This document shows, one piece after another, positions 14,725-22,122 of a stretch of 31,751 bases of DNA. The notes below the pieces were generated by a model. It was not told where the DNA came from. It made no database searches and worked only from the letters and a program-made list of their open reading frames with translations. Each line of letters begins with the position of its first letter. Within the stretch, counting starts at the first letter, position 1. This DNA is from a virus: positions 1-31,751 of IMG/VR virus record IMGVR_UViG_3300021962_000400. The stretch is one strand, 5' to 3'. A program made the position numbers and the translations under genes.

Positions 14725-15530
14725 TTGGTATTAACTATGTCGGCAAGATGAAAGAGCGTCTTGCCAATCAAATGTTTCAGTATGCTGCTGTAAAGGGTAT
14801 CGCTGCTAATCGGGGGTTCAACTACTGTGTTCCCCCATCAAATTATAAGAACAAAGCAGATGAATGGAATGAGCATCAACTGTTTGTTCCCTTTGAACTT
14901 TCAAGTTTAAGTGCTCTTCAGGTTCAGTCTATTGATCAAGATCGTCCCATTGTCAGGGAAGAGTCTTTTGAGTTTGATGAGAATCTCTTTAACAATTGTC
15001 CAGACTTTGTAAGTATATTTGGTTTCTTCCAGTCAGAAAAATACTTCAAGCACATTAGAGAAGATCTTCTCCTTGACTTTAAATTCAAGGATGAGTATCT
15101 GGAACCATGTAAGAAGATGATTACGGATGTCACTAATCCCATTGCATTACATGTTCGTCGTACTGACTACGCCAATTATTCTCACCATCCTATTTGTGAT
15201 ATAAATTACTATAAGGAAGCGTTGGCAAGGTTCGACTCTAATCGTGAAGTGATTATTTTCTCTGATGATCCAGAGTGGTGCCTCCAAGAAGAAATGTTCG
15301 ATAACGACAGGTTCTTAGTTTCCGAAACAAATGATCAGTATCTTGATCTTTGTATGATGTCTCTCTGCAGTGATTTTATTATTGCTAATAGTTCTTTTAG
15401 TTGGTGGGGAGCATGGCTCTGCACTAATCCGAACAAGAGAGTAGTCGCACCATCTAAATGGTTTGGTCCTCCTCTGAATCAAATCAATGACACTAAAGAT
15501 CTGTATTGCGAAGGTTGGGAAGTGGTATGA
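14721..15530 (+). CDS. GT11 alpha-1,2-fucosyltransferase
   Basis: This is a family 11 glycosyltransferase that moves fucose from GDP-L-fucose to the O-2 of a galactose-type acceptor. Diagnostic motifs are LANQMFQYAA at residues 14-23, HVRRTDY at 144-150 (the GDP-fucose binding HxRRxD), and ANSSFSWWGAWL at 222-233. The usual Gly-Leu-Gly before NQ is replaced by Arg-Leu-Ala, a small deviation. The gene overlaps fcl, the source of its donor, by ATGA and is followed at once by the GT6 gene, which suggests that the fucosylated product is the acceptor of the next enzyme. Confidence 0.93.
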   Translation: MIGINYVGKMKERLANQMFQYAAVKGIAANRGFNYCVPPSNYKNKADEWNEHQLFVPFELSSLSALQVQSIDQDRPIVREESFEFDENLFNNCPDFVSIFGFFQSEKYFKHIREDLLLDFKFKDEYLEPCKKMITDVTNPIALHVRRTDYANYSHHPICDINYYKEALARFDSNREVIIFSDDPEWCLQEEMFDNDRFLVSETNDQYLDLCMMSLCSDFIIANSSFSWWGAWLCTNPNKRVVAPSKWFGPPLNQINDTKDLYCEGWEVV

Positions 15531-16234
15531 AAAATGCAACAGTTGCAATAATTTTTATTGGTACTAATAAGTATCTTAATTTTTTTCCTGGATACTATGA
15601 GTCTTGTGAAAAATATTTGTTTCCCGAACTTCGTAAGCAATACTTTATCTTTACCGATGGTGAAATTGTAGGGGATGCATTACCTGACCATATAACAGTC
15701 CTGAAAATTCCTCATAAAGAATGGCCCTCTATTACCTTAGAGAGGTTCCATACGATCTTGTTAGCACAAGAAGAGTTGGAGGAGCACGATTGGTTGTTAT
15801 TCCTTGATGCTGATATGAAAGTCAATCAGGAAATTTCTCCTGAAGAATTCTTCAAGTTCGGCAAAGATTATATTGCTGTCCATCATCCATGCCATTACAA
15901 TACTGGAACTGGGACCTTTGAGCGGCGTCTTGAATCTGAAGCATGTGTGACTGGAGAACAACAGTCTTACTATCAAGGATGTCTATGGGGAGGTAGGATT
16001 GAGTCTGTAATTCCTATGATGAAACTCTTGAGAGATAGAGTTGACAAAGACTATGAAAATGGTATAATTGCCTTATGGCATGATGAGAGTCATTTGAATA
16101 GATTCTTTATTGAAAATCAGGATGAGGTTAATGCTCTACCTCCTGACTATGCATTCCCCGAATGTTTTCCAAACTATCCTTACGAGCAAAAAATTATTCA
16201 CCTAGCCAAAGATAATTCATCTTATCAAGTATGA
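15527..16234 (+). CDS. GT6 glycosyltransferase (blood-group A/B transferase family)
   Basis: Family 6 enzymes add Gal or GalNAc in alpha-1,3 linkage to galactose and include the human ABO transferases. The 235-residue protein is only the catalytic domain and has the GT6 landmarks in order: an N-terminal strand AIIFIGTN, FFPGYYESCEKYLFP, the metal motif DAD at 94-96 in LFLDADMK, YYQGCLWGG at 148-156 (equivalent to the donor-selecting YYxGxxxGG), WHDESHLNRF at 184-193, and LPPDYAFPE. Bacterial members often carry NxN at the metal site; here DxD is kept, as in vertebrates. The four donor-specificity positions read QGCL, so Gal versus GalNAc cannot be told. The start at 15527 gives an ATGA overlap with the GT11 gene. 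Confidence 0.9.
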   Translation: MKNATVAIIFIGTNKYLNFFPGYYESCEKYLFPELRKQYFIFTDGEIVGDALPDHITVLKIPHKEWPSITLERFHTILLAQEELEEHDWLLFLDADMKVNQEISPEEFFKFGKDYIAVHHPCHYNTGTGTFERRLESEACVTGEQQSYYQGCLWGGRIESVIPMMKLLRDRVDKDYENGIIALWHDESHLNRFFIENQDEVNALPPDYAFPECFPNYPYEQKIIHLAKDNSSYQV

Positions 16235-16932
16235 GCGACCCTAATGCCTGGCAAATGCCAACCTTTTACACTGCTGAAAAAGCAAGTGAAATCCGTTATA
16301 AATTCCCTGGACTTGAACTGGTAAGTCATCAGAATTTTTCTCAGTGTTATCAGGATATGTTTGTCCTGTGTATGACTGATGGAAGACCGAGGGGAACATT
16401 CGTTGAGATTGGATCTGGTCATCCTATTATTTCTAACAATACTGCTCTGCTTGAGTCTCGTTTTGAATGGGATGGTATTGGATTTGAAATTAAAGAACAT
16501 GAGTCTGATCTTTATAACAAACATCGTAGAGCAAAGGTTGCTGTAGGTGATGCAACTACTGCTGACTTCGATGAACTGTTTGAGGAAGTTGGTCTTGGTC
16601 CTACCTTTGATTACCTTCAGGTAGATTGTGAACCTTCTTCTGTTACCTTTGAGGCACTGAAGCGTATCGATCTTAATAAGTATAAGTTCGCCACCATCAC
16701 CTTCGAGCATGACTCTTACAACGATGGTCCTGAAGTCCGTGATGCTTCTCGTGAGTATCTTGAGTCATTCGGTTATGTTCTTATTGCTGACAATATTTCC
16801 GTTGACGATCAGCATCCTTTCGAAGATTGGTGGGCTCATCCTGATCTTGTCCCTTCTCATACTATCGATGCTATGAAGTGTGTGACTGGAGAAACTAAGA
16901 AAGCAGAAGATTACATGCTGGGGAGAGTCTGA
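16231..16932 (+). CDS. FkbM-type methyltransferase
   Basis: The 233-residue protein has the FkbM pattern: SQCYQDMFVL before the SAM domain, then GTFVEIGSGHPIISNNTALLE as motif I and WDGIGFEI. Later strands are FDYLQVDCEPSS and FATITFEHDSY, with a histidine and aspartate near the expected metal/catalytic region. Such enzymes often O-methylate sugars or small molecules. In this cluster a role in capping or decorating the glycan is likely. It is joined to both neighbours by overlaps of one to four bases. Confidence 0.85.
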   Translation: MSDPNAWQMPTFYTAEKASEIRYKFPGLELVSHQNFSQCYQDMFVLCMTDGRPRGTFVEIGSGHPIISNNTALLESRFEWDGIGFEIKEHESDLYNKHRRAKVAVGDATTADFDELFEEVGLGPTFDYLQVDCEPSSVTFEALKRIDLNKYKFATITFEHDSYNDGPEVRDASREYLESFGYVLIADNISVDDQHPFEDWWAHPDLVPSHTIDAMKCVTGETKKAEDYMLGRV

Positions 16933-17855
16933 TGCGTTGTGTTCTCTGGGGATATCCTCTTCACTCTGACACATATTCATATGTGCATGAAGGATTTCAA
17001 AAAGCATTAGAGAGAGCAGGTCACGAAGTCTTTTGGTTCCATGACAATGAGTATCCTGAAGACTTTGATTATGATGACTGCGTGTTCTTTACAGAAGGGT
17101 ATGCTGATAAAAATATTCCTTTGAGGAAGAACAGCACATATTATGTGCATGTATGTGTGAATCCTGAGAAGTATCTTGGCAATGTCAAGAAACTGATTGA
17201 CATGCGTTACCATCAAGATAAGATGGATAATGATAACTATGAATTCGATCACGATGTCACCCAGTTTGAAGAACTGGACACTGGCGTATGTGTTGATCGT
17301 GCCATGTCAAAGGAAAAAGGATATGATATCTCTTACTTAGCGTGGGCAACTGATATTCTTCCAGAAGAATTTAATGAAGACTGGGTAAACATCCAGAGAG
17401 AGAATACTTTCTATTTTATCGGTAGTATTTCTCCCGATGGTAGATTTATGAACGCACATCTTATTAAAGAGTTTGCTCAGTTATGTGCTAAAATTGGTGT
17501 GGATACTGTATGGTCTAACCCTTGGACTAACCCTATTGATGGTGAAGTCATGAGAGGATTGATGCAGAAATCTTTTCTTTCTCCCGACCTTAGAAATGAA
17601 ACTCATAAATTGTGGGGAACTAAAACTTGTAGAGTATTCAAGACTATGAGTTATGGTAATCTTGGACTTACAAACTCCCCCAAACTAGCAGAGTTTGCTG
17701 GTCCTGATGTTATTTGTAGGGAGAATATTTTAGAGTTGTTTGAAGAAGGTCTTCGTAATAAAGACGACAAAGAACTCATTCTTAGACAGATGCGTCATAC
17801 TAGAGAGCATCATACTTATGTCAATCGTATCAACGGACTTCTTAAATTACTATGA
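16932..17855 (+). CDS. Probable GT-B glycosyltransferase with CgeB-like C-terminus
   Basis: The 307-residue protein begins like a GT-B enzyme (MRCVLWGYPLHSDTYSYVHEGFQKALERAGHE, described here only by its ends: MRCVLWGY and ALERAGHEV). Its C-terminus matches the plan of the glycosyl transferase family 1-like CgeB domain: KTCRVFKTMSYGNLGLTNS, a segment ENILELFEEGL and MRHTREHHTYVNRI. The donor is unknown. The middle section (GVCVDRAMSKEKGYD) is not familiar. It is linked to the FkbM gene by a TGATG overlap and to the next transferase by ATGA. Confidence 0.7.
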   Translation: MRCVLWGYPLHSDTYSYVHEGFQKALERAGHEVFWFHDNEYPEDFDYDDCVFFTEGYADKNIPLRKNSTYYVHVCVNPEKYLGNVKKLIDMRYHQDKMDNDNYEFDHDVTQFEELDTGVCVDRAMSKEKGYDISYLAWATDILPEEFNEDWVNIQRENTFYFIGSISPDGRFMNAHLIKEFAQLCAKIGVDTVWSNPWTNPIDGEVMRGLMQKSFLSPDLRNETHKLWGTKTCRVFKTMSYGNLGLTNSPKLAEFAGPDVICRENILELFEEGLRNKDDKELILRQMRHTREHHTYVNRINGLLKLL

Positions 17856-18691
17856 CTAAACTGAGTTTTGGATTCATCGTTGGTGGCGATGATAGTTACT
17901 ATAAGAATTTGATGAGGGCTTGTGAATCCCTTGAGAGGATCGAACAAGATCATGAAATTGTTATCCTTGATATGGATGATCGGTTGGATATCGATGATCC
18001 TAAAGTAAAGATTGTCAAGGCAAATGCTGATGCTATTCGTAATGAGGATGATCGTAACTGGTTTCAACCACACATTTGGGCGGAGCGTTATAATGTCTTC
18101 AAGCATGTAGAAACTGACTACTGCATCTATCTTGATACCGATTGTGTAGTTGTCAATGATCGTGTTGATCAATTGATTGAAGAGGCACAAGATGATTTCT
18201 TGATTGCCCGTCACTGGTGGGTGCCTACCCTAGAAGATTATATCCGTAAAGTTCAAGTAGATAAGACTGGACTTGGAAAATATTTTCCAGAGGATCTTAG
18301 TACCTATGACTATGCTGCGTCGGGAGCATTCCTTTTTCAGAAGGGTAAGCATGATAATTTGTTTACTCGTTACATGGAAATCTTTAATGACATCTTTGGT
18401 GATGGTGGATTGCATGATGGTGTCACAGACGAGCTTGTTCTCTGTCTTGCCATGAACGAAGTTGGCGGATATAAATTTACTAACGGTGCATTCAATCATT
18501 GTGCTGCGGCAACTCAACAAGACATGAAACTTGTTGATGGTATTTGGTATGGTAAGAATCCTCAGGAAGATGAATACGAAAAAGTGTTTGCCTTCCATGC
18601 AGCATACCAAAACATTCCATCACTTATTGCACATAGCCCTGGATTTGTTAATCAAATTAAAGAGACGATGTATTGGGAGACTTACAGATGA
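17852..18691 (+). CDS. GT-A fold glycosyltransferase
   Basis: The 279-residue protein has the features of a metal-dependent GT-A enzyme: an N-terminal strand LSFGFIVGGDD, EIVILDMDD, and the DxD motif in YCIYLDTDCVVV. It continues with a core SGAFLFQKG and DELVLCLAMNE that resemble family 8/27-like folds. The donor and acceptor are unknown. Both ends overlap neighbouring transferase genes by four bases. Confidence 0.8.
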   Translation: MTKLSFGFIVGGDDSYYKNLMRACESLERIEQDHEIVILDMDDRLDIDDPKVKIVKANADAIRNEDDRNWFQPHIWAERYNVFKHVETDYCIYLDTDCVVVNDRVDQLIEEAQDDFLIARHWWVPTLEDYIRKVQVDKTGLGKYFPEDLSTYDYAASGAFLFQKGKHDNLFTRYMEIFNDIFGDGGLHDGVTDELVLCLAMNEVGGYKFTNGAFNHCAAATQQDMKLVDGIWYGKNPQEDEYEKVFAFHAAYQNIPSLIAHSPGFVNQIKETMYWETYR

Positions 18692-19650
18692 AAATTGCTT
18701 TGATTGGTCCTGGCATTATGCAGATTCCGCCTGATGGGTGGGGTGCTGTAGAGATGCTTATCTGGGATTACACCATGATCCTTAGAGACTTGGGTCATCG
18801 TGTTGAAATCATTAACACTCCCGACAGGGAACTAATCAAATTTGAAGTTGCTCACGGAAAGTATGACATTGTTCACCTTCATTATGATGTTTTCCATGAC
18901 ATCATTGATGACCTGGCTCCTTTATGCGGAGCACTGATCGTCTCTAGTCATTATCCATATGTTAATACTCCACATATGTGGGGTAGAGATGGTTATGGAC
19001 CCATCGCTCAAAAAATTGCTGCTAATAGAAAGCATCATATTTTCTGTTCATCTCAGAAAGATATTGATACCTGGATTAGTCTTGGTGCTAATCCTAATCG
19101 TGTCTGGTTGAGTAAACTAGGAGTTCGCCCCGAACCTTATAAGTTTGATGAGTTTGCTAGTTGGGATAGAACTCTTTGCTTCTCTCAGATTGTAGACCGT
19201 AAGCGTCAGTATCTCCTAGAGAAAATTGATAGCGTTGACTTTATGGGTCGCATGGAGTTTGGTGGTAAGTTTGATAAGAGGAATAAGAACTATAAGGGAG
19301 AAGTCGTTAGAGAAAAACTCAATGAGTACATTACTTGCTATTCAAACATTGCTCTCTTGAGTGAAGTTGAGAATACCACTCCTCTTGTTATTAAAGAGGG
19401 ATTGATTTGTGGACTTGGTGTTGTTTGTTCGGAAGCAGTTGCTCCTGAACTTGACACTTCTAAACCTTGGATTGATGTAATCCCAGAAAGCAAAATAAAT
19501 AACCTTGAATATGTTCTTGAGACAATCGAGAACAATAAAAAAGTATCTAAGCAGCATAGAAAAGAGATCAGAGAATACGGCATTTACGAATTCGGTCTTG
19601 AAAACATTCTTGCTTATGAATACATTCCGAAGTTGCAGTCGTTACTATGA
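18688..19650 (+). CDS. GT4-like glycosyltransferase, copy 1 of a tandem pair
   Basis: The 320-residue protein begins MKIALIGPGIMQIPPDGWG, the N-terminal Rossmann motif of GT-B transferases with the GWGAVE loop, then YDIVHLHYD. The C-terminal nucleotide-binding half has NTTPLVIKEGLICGLGVVCSE, the Glu-rich site that binds the donor diphosphate. It is clearly paralogous to the next gene: both share PP(D/V)GWGAVExLIWDY, HxHYD and VIPESKI. The start at 18688 gives an ATGA overlap. The donor sugar is unknown. Confidence 0.86.
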   Translation: MKIALIGPGIMQIPPDGWGAVEMLIWDYTMILRDLGHRVEIINTPDRELIKFEVAHGKYDIVHLHYDVFHDIIDDLAPLCGALIVSSHYPYVNTPHMWGRDGYGPIAQKIAANRKHHIFCSSQKDIDTWISLGANPNRVWLSKLGVRPEPYKFDEFASWDRTLCFSQIVDRKRQYLLEKIDSVDFMGRMEFGGKFDKRNKNYKGEVVREKLNEYITCYSNIALLSEVENTTPLVIKEGLICGLGVVCSEAVAPELDTSKPWIDVIPESKINNLEYVLETIENNKKVSKQHRKEIREYGIYEFGLENILAYEYIPKLQSLL

Positions 19651-20600
19651 GATTCTCTATCGTTGGTCCCGCCACTCCTATCCCTCCCGTAGGTTGGGGA
19701 GCAGTAGAGAGTCTTATCTGGGACTACAAACTTACCTTGGAGAAGTTAGGTCATGAAGTTGACATCATCAATGTCTCAGATCCTAGAGAGATCATCAAGA
19801 GAATCAATGCGTTTCGCCCTGATTTCGTGCATATTCATTATGACGACTGGGTTGTTCTCTATCCTTATGTGCAATATCCTTGTGCGTGTACCACCCACTT
19901 TGCCTACATCGAACGCCCAGACAAGATGAATGGGTATGGGCAGATCTTCGGTCACTTCCAACGGACTAAACCGAATGTCTTCTGCCTCTCCGAAGGCATC
20001 AAGAAAGCGTATCAATTCTTTGGTGATATCCCAGAAGAGAAACTTGCTATCGTTCCTAATGGTGTAAACCTAGATCTCTTCCGCACCACGGATGAACCAG
20101 AGTTCCCTGACCGTAGTATCTACCTTGCCAAGATTGACTACCGTAAGCGTCAGCATAAGTTCCAGTCCATCGACAGTCTGTTCTTTGCTGGTAACATTGC
20201 TGACAAGAGGTTCAATGCTAACAAAAACTATCTCGGTGAATGGAAGAAAGAATATCTCCATGACTATCTGACTGACTATGGTAACCTTGTGCTCCTGTCT
20301 GATGGTGAGGCACACTCTCTGGTTATCATGGAAGCATTTGCTTCTGGTCTCGGTGTTGTGGTCAGTGAGTTTGCTACAGCAAACCTGGATCTTGATCGTG
20401 AGTTTATTACAGTTATTCCAGAATCAAAGATTGATGATGTGGAATATGTTGAGTATGCTATAATCAAGAACAGGGAGTATTCAGTCTCCCATCGGGAAGA
20501 GATCCTAGAGTATGCTAAAGAGTTTGATTGGACTAATGTCCTGCAAAACCATTACCTACCTAATGTGAACGAAGTGATTGCTAAGCATGGACAAAAATAA
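19647..20600 (+). CDS. GT4-like glycosyltransferase, copy 2 of a tandem pair
   Basis: The 317-residue protein repeats the plan of the upstream gene: MRFSIVGPATPIPPVGWG, FVHIHYDDW, VPNGVNLDLF and the donor-binding segment HSLVIMEAFASGLGVVVSE. The VPNGV(D/N) element, typical of family 4, is retained here and is lost in copy 1. Tandem duplication followed by divergence is the simplest explanation. The two enzymes may add successive sugars. The end overlaps the GT25 gene by 14 bases. Confidence 0.88.
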   Translation: MRFSIVGPATPIPPVGWGAVESLIWDYKLTLEKLGHEVDIINVSDPREIIKRINAFRPDFVHIHYDDWVVLYPYVQYPCACTTHFAYIERPDKMNGYGQIFGHFQRTKPNVFCLSEGIKKAYQFFGDIPEEKLAIVPNGVNLDLFRTTDEPEFPDRSIYLAKIDYRKRQHKFQSIDSLFFAGNIADKRFNANKNYLGEWKKEYLHDYLTDYGNLVLLSDGEAHSLVIMEAFASGLGVVVSEFATANLDLDREFITVIPESKIDDVEYVEYAIIKNREYSVSHREEILEYAKEFDWTNVLQNHYLPNVNEVIAKHGQK

Positions 20601-21378
20601 ATCTGCACCAAAACTCAAAGACATTCCTCATATCTATTGGTTGAACTTAGACGATAAAACAGATCGTCGTAAGTTTATGGAAGATCAATTTGCATATTGG
20701 CAAATTGAAAAACATACTAGGATCTCTGCCTATGACGGTCGTCATGATGACCTGAGTGATATTATTGCTGGTAAATATCCAGACAATATGTCATCGGGTG
20801 AGATTGGTTGTGTAACTTCTCACCTCAAAGCAATTCAACATTGGTTGGAAACTTCCACTGATGATTATGCTATAATGATGGAAGATGATTGCGATCTAGA
20901 AGTGGTCAAGCATTGGCCATTTTCTTGGAAAGATTTCTTTCGCCATGCACCTGCTGCATGGGATTGTCTCCAGATTGCAATCATCAACCCTGCGATGCCT
21001 GTCATGCAGATGCATTATCGCTTCGTAAATGACTTTTCAACAGCTGCCTATGTCATTAATCGCAGGTATGGTCATAAACTTCTCGATCTTTATACTAAGA
21101 ATGGGAAGTACAAACTAGATGGTAGAATTAAACCACGCGCTGTTGCTGATGATCTTCTCTACAACAGTGGTCTGACCTATGCCATGCCAATCTTAATGTA
21201 TAAGATTGCTCTTGGGTCAGACATTCATGACATGCATATCGATGTGTTCCATCGTAATTGTCATGATGCCCTTTGGAATTTCTGGAGGAACGATGCTAAC
21301 ATGGTTGAAGATTGGAATCAGTTCTTCGATCTCAATCCTTACCTTGGTCGGTTACCCCCTGGTTTTGAAGGGAAGTAA
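20587..21378 (+). CDS. GT25-family glycosyltransferase
   Basis: The 263-residue protein shows the GT25 (LgtB/LgtE-type) pattern. IPHIYWLNLDDKTDRR lies near the start, MSSGEIGCVTSHLKAIQHW is in the middle, and the acidic donor/metal motif is MMEDDCDLE. Family members are often beta-1,4- or beta-1,3-galactosyltransferases of lipooligosaccharide. An ATG at 20587 is taken as the start; a TTG at 20578 is in frame. It is the last gene of the sugar cluster; a late promoter follows five bases after its stop. Confidence 0.85.
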   Translation: MDKNKSAPKLKDIPHIYWLNLDDKTDRRKFMEDQFAYWQIEKHTRISAYDGRHDDLSDIIAGKYPDNMSSGEIGCVTSHLKAIQHWLETSTDDYAIMMEDDCDLEVVKHWPFSWKDFFRHAPAAWDCLQIAIINPAMPVMQMHYRFVNDFSTAAYVINRRYGHKLLDLYTKNGKYKLDGRIKPRAVADDLLYNSGLTYAMPILMYKIALGSDIHDMHIDVFHRNCHDALWNFWRNDANMVEDWNQFFDLNPYLGRLPPGFEGK

Positions 21379-21382
21379 TATG

Positions 21383-21390
21383 TATAAATA
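21383..21390 (+). promoter_or_regulatory. T4-type late promoter (TATAAATA)
   Basis: This is an exact late promoter octamer directly after the sugar cluster. The transcript would start near 21397, inside a 20-bp palindrome, and cover the outer-membrane-like protein gene. Confidence 0.8.
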
Positions 21391-21394
21391 TTAC

Positions 21395-21414
21395 AACTGT
21401 CACATGTGACAGTT
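21395..21414 (+). other. Perfect 20-bp palindrome
   Basis: The centre is CTGTCACATGTGACAG, and the symmetry extends two more bases each side. It lies five bases after the late promoter octamer, across the expected start of transcription. It has no T-tract, so it is not a terminator. It may be an operator for a dimeric protein or a stable 5' hairpin. Confidence 0.75.
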
Positions 21415-21452
21415 CATGGAATGACCGCCTCAACTACTCGCGCTCCATTCTG

Positions 21453-21461
21453 TGCTATAAT
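21453..21461 (+). promoter_or_regulatory. Extended -10 promoter (TGCTATAAT)
   Basis: A perfect TATAAT with TGn is present, but a -35 box is not. Together with the late promoter at 21383 it gives the next gene two start signals, early/middle and late. It is the same string as that before tRNA-Gly. Confidence 0.6.
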
Positions 21462-21471
21462 CTTTAAATGC

Positions 21472-21519
21472 GATCGGGAAGTCGAATCCGATCCATCATC
21501 TGCGGGTAATCACTCCGCA
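21472..21519 (+). promoter_or_regulatory. Two-hairpin 5' leader
   Basis: Two small stems follow each other: GATCGG/CCGATC (21472-21477 with 21488-21493) and TGCGG/CCGCA (21501-21505 with 21515-21519). They fill the ~80-base leader before a GAGG ribosome binding site at 21533-21536. They could stabilise the mRNA or control translation. Confidence 0.5.
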
Positions 21520-21545
21520 AGTAAATTTTAACGAGGTTTTTTCAA

Positions 21546-21917
21546 ATGCTTAAGTCCACTATCGCAGCTCTGGCTGCTGCTCCCCTTTTCGCTGGCGCTG
21601 CTATGGCAGGTCCTTATGTGAATGTCGAAGCCAACTCTGGTTTCACTGGTTCCAACTACTCTGGCACCAACATTGACACCCATGTTGGCTACGAAGGCGC
21701 TCTGGGCGAATCCGCTGGTTGGTATGTCCAAGCTGGTGCTACCATCGTTGCTCCTGACGGCGGTGCTTCTGACACCGTTCCCTCTGGTAAGGCTGGTCTT
21801 TCCGCTGGTCTGACCGAGCAACTGTCTGCTTACGGCGAAGTTTCCTTCCTGGGCAGCGGCGTTGCTGGTGTTGATCGTTCCTACGGCACTAAGGCTGGTC
21901 TGAAGTTCACCTTCTGA
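21546..21917 (+). CDS. Exported small outer-membrane beta-barrel-like protein
   Basis: The 123-residue product starts with a clear signal peptide (MLKSTIAALAAAPLFAGAAMA, cut before GPYVN). The mature part alternates in short beta-strands (YVNVEANSGF, THVGYEGAL, WYVQAGATIV, AYGEVSFLG) and ends in FTF; a terminal aromatic residue is typical of proteins inserted by the BAM machinery. At about 100 residues it is smaller than normal 8-strand barrels. Codon use is strongly biased (GCT, GGT, TCC, ACC) and G+C is higher than in the neighbours, signs of high expression. Two promoters and a structured leader precede it. A role in the host outer membrane, for example against superinfection, is inference. 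Confidence 0.75.
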   Translation: MLKSTIAALAAAPLFAGAAMAGPYVNVEANSGFTGSNYSGTNIDTHVGYEGALGESAGWYVQAGATIVAPDGGASDTVPSGKAGLSAGLTEQLSAYGEVSFLGSGVAGVDRSYGTKAGLKFTF

Positions 21918-21920
21918 TAA

Positions 21921-22061
21921 ATGAAGTGGGCTGTACTCTTTCTATTAACAACATTTGTAGTGATAGAAGGAGTACACCTTCATGCCCACTACAAAATGGA
22001 TATAGATTCTGACTCTTATGTCAGAAATTTTCTTAGAAAAAATCCAAACTATAAACGCTAA
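21921..22061 (+). CDS. Small membrane protein, 46 aa
   Basis: A 46-codon frame three bases after the previous stop encodes a single hydrophobic N-terminal helix (WAVLFLLTTFVVIEGV). A basic tail RNFLRKNPNYKR follows. It could be a membrane anchor or a signal peptide for a very short product. The position between a translated gene and a terminator supports it. Confidence 0.55.
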   Translation: MKWAVLFLLTTFVVIEGVHLHAHYKMDIDSDSYVRNFLRKNPNYKR

Positions 22062-22094
22062 GTATTAATACTTAGTCTGTCAGGATACAATAAC

Positions 22095-22122
22095 AAGGGG
22101 TGCTTGACACCCCTTTCTTTTT
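22095..22122 (+). terminator. Rho-independent terminator
   Basis: An 8-bp stem AAGGGGTG/CACCCCTT with a five-base loop is followed by TCTTTTT. It ends the transcript of the outer-membrane-like gene. The -35 box of the next promoter lies inside it. Confidence 0.88.

Noticed and set aside
16041-16068. TTGACA-16-TATAAT inside the GT6 gene
   Set aside because: Both boxes are near consensus, but they are explained by coding sequence and no gene boundary is close. Kept only as a possible internal promoter.
20456-20876. Two TGCTATAAT strings at 20456-20464 and 20868-20876, like those before tRNA-Gly and the exported protein; others at 9598 and 9713
   Set aside because: They lie within genes and mostly encode Tyr-Ala-Ile, so chance from coding is likely. 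They were not called as promoters.
11535-21378. Host chromosome origin for the sugar cluster (prophage or host contig)
   Set aside because: The cluster is flanked on both sides by phage genes and late promoters, all on one strand with phage-style overlaps, so it belongs to the phage genome.
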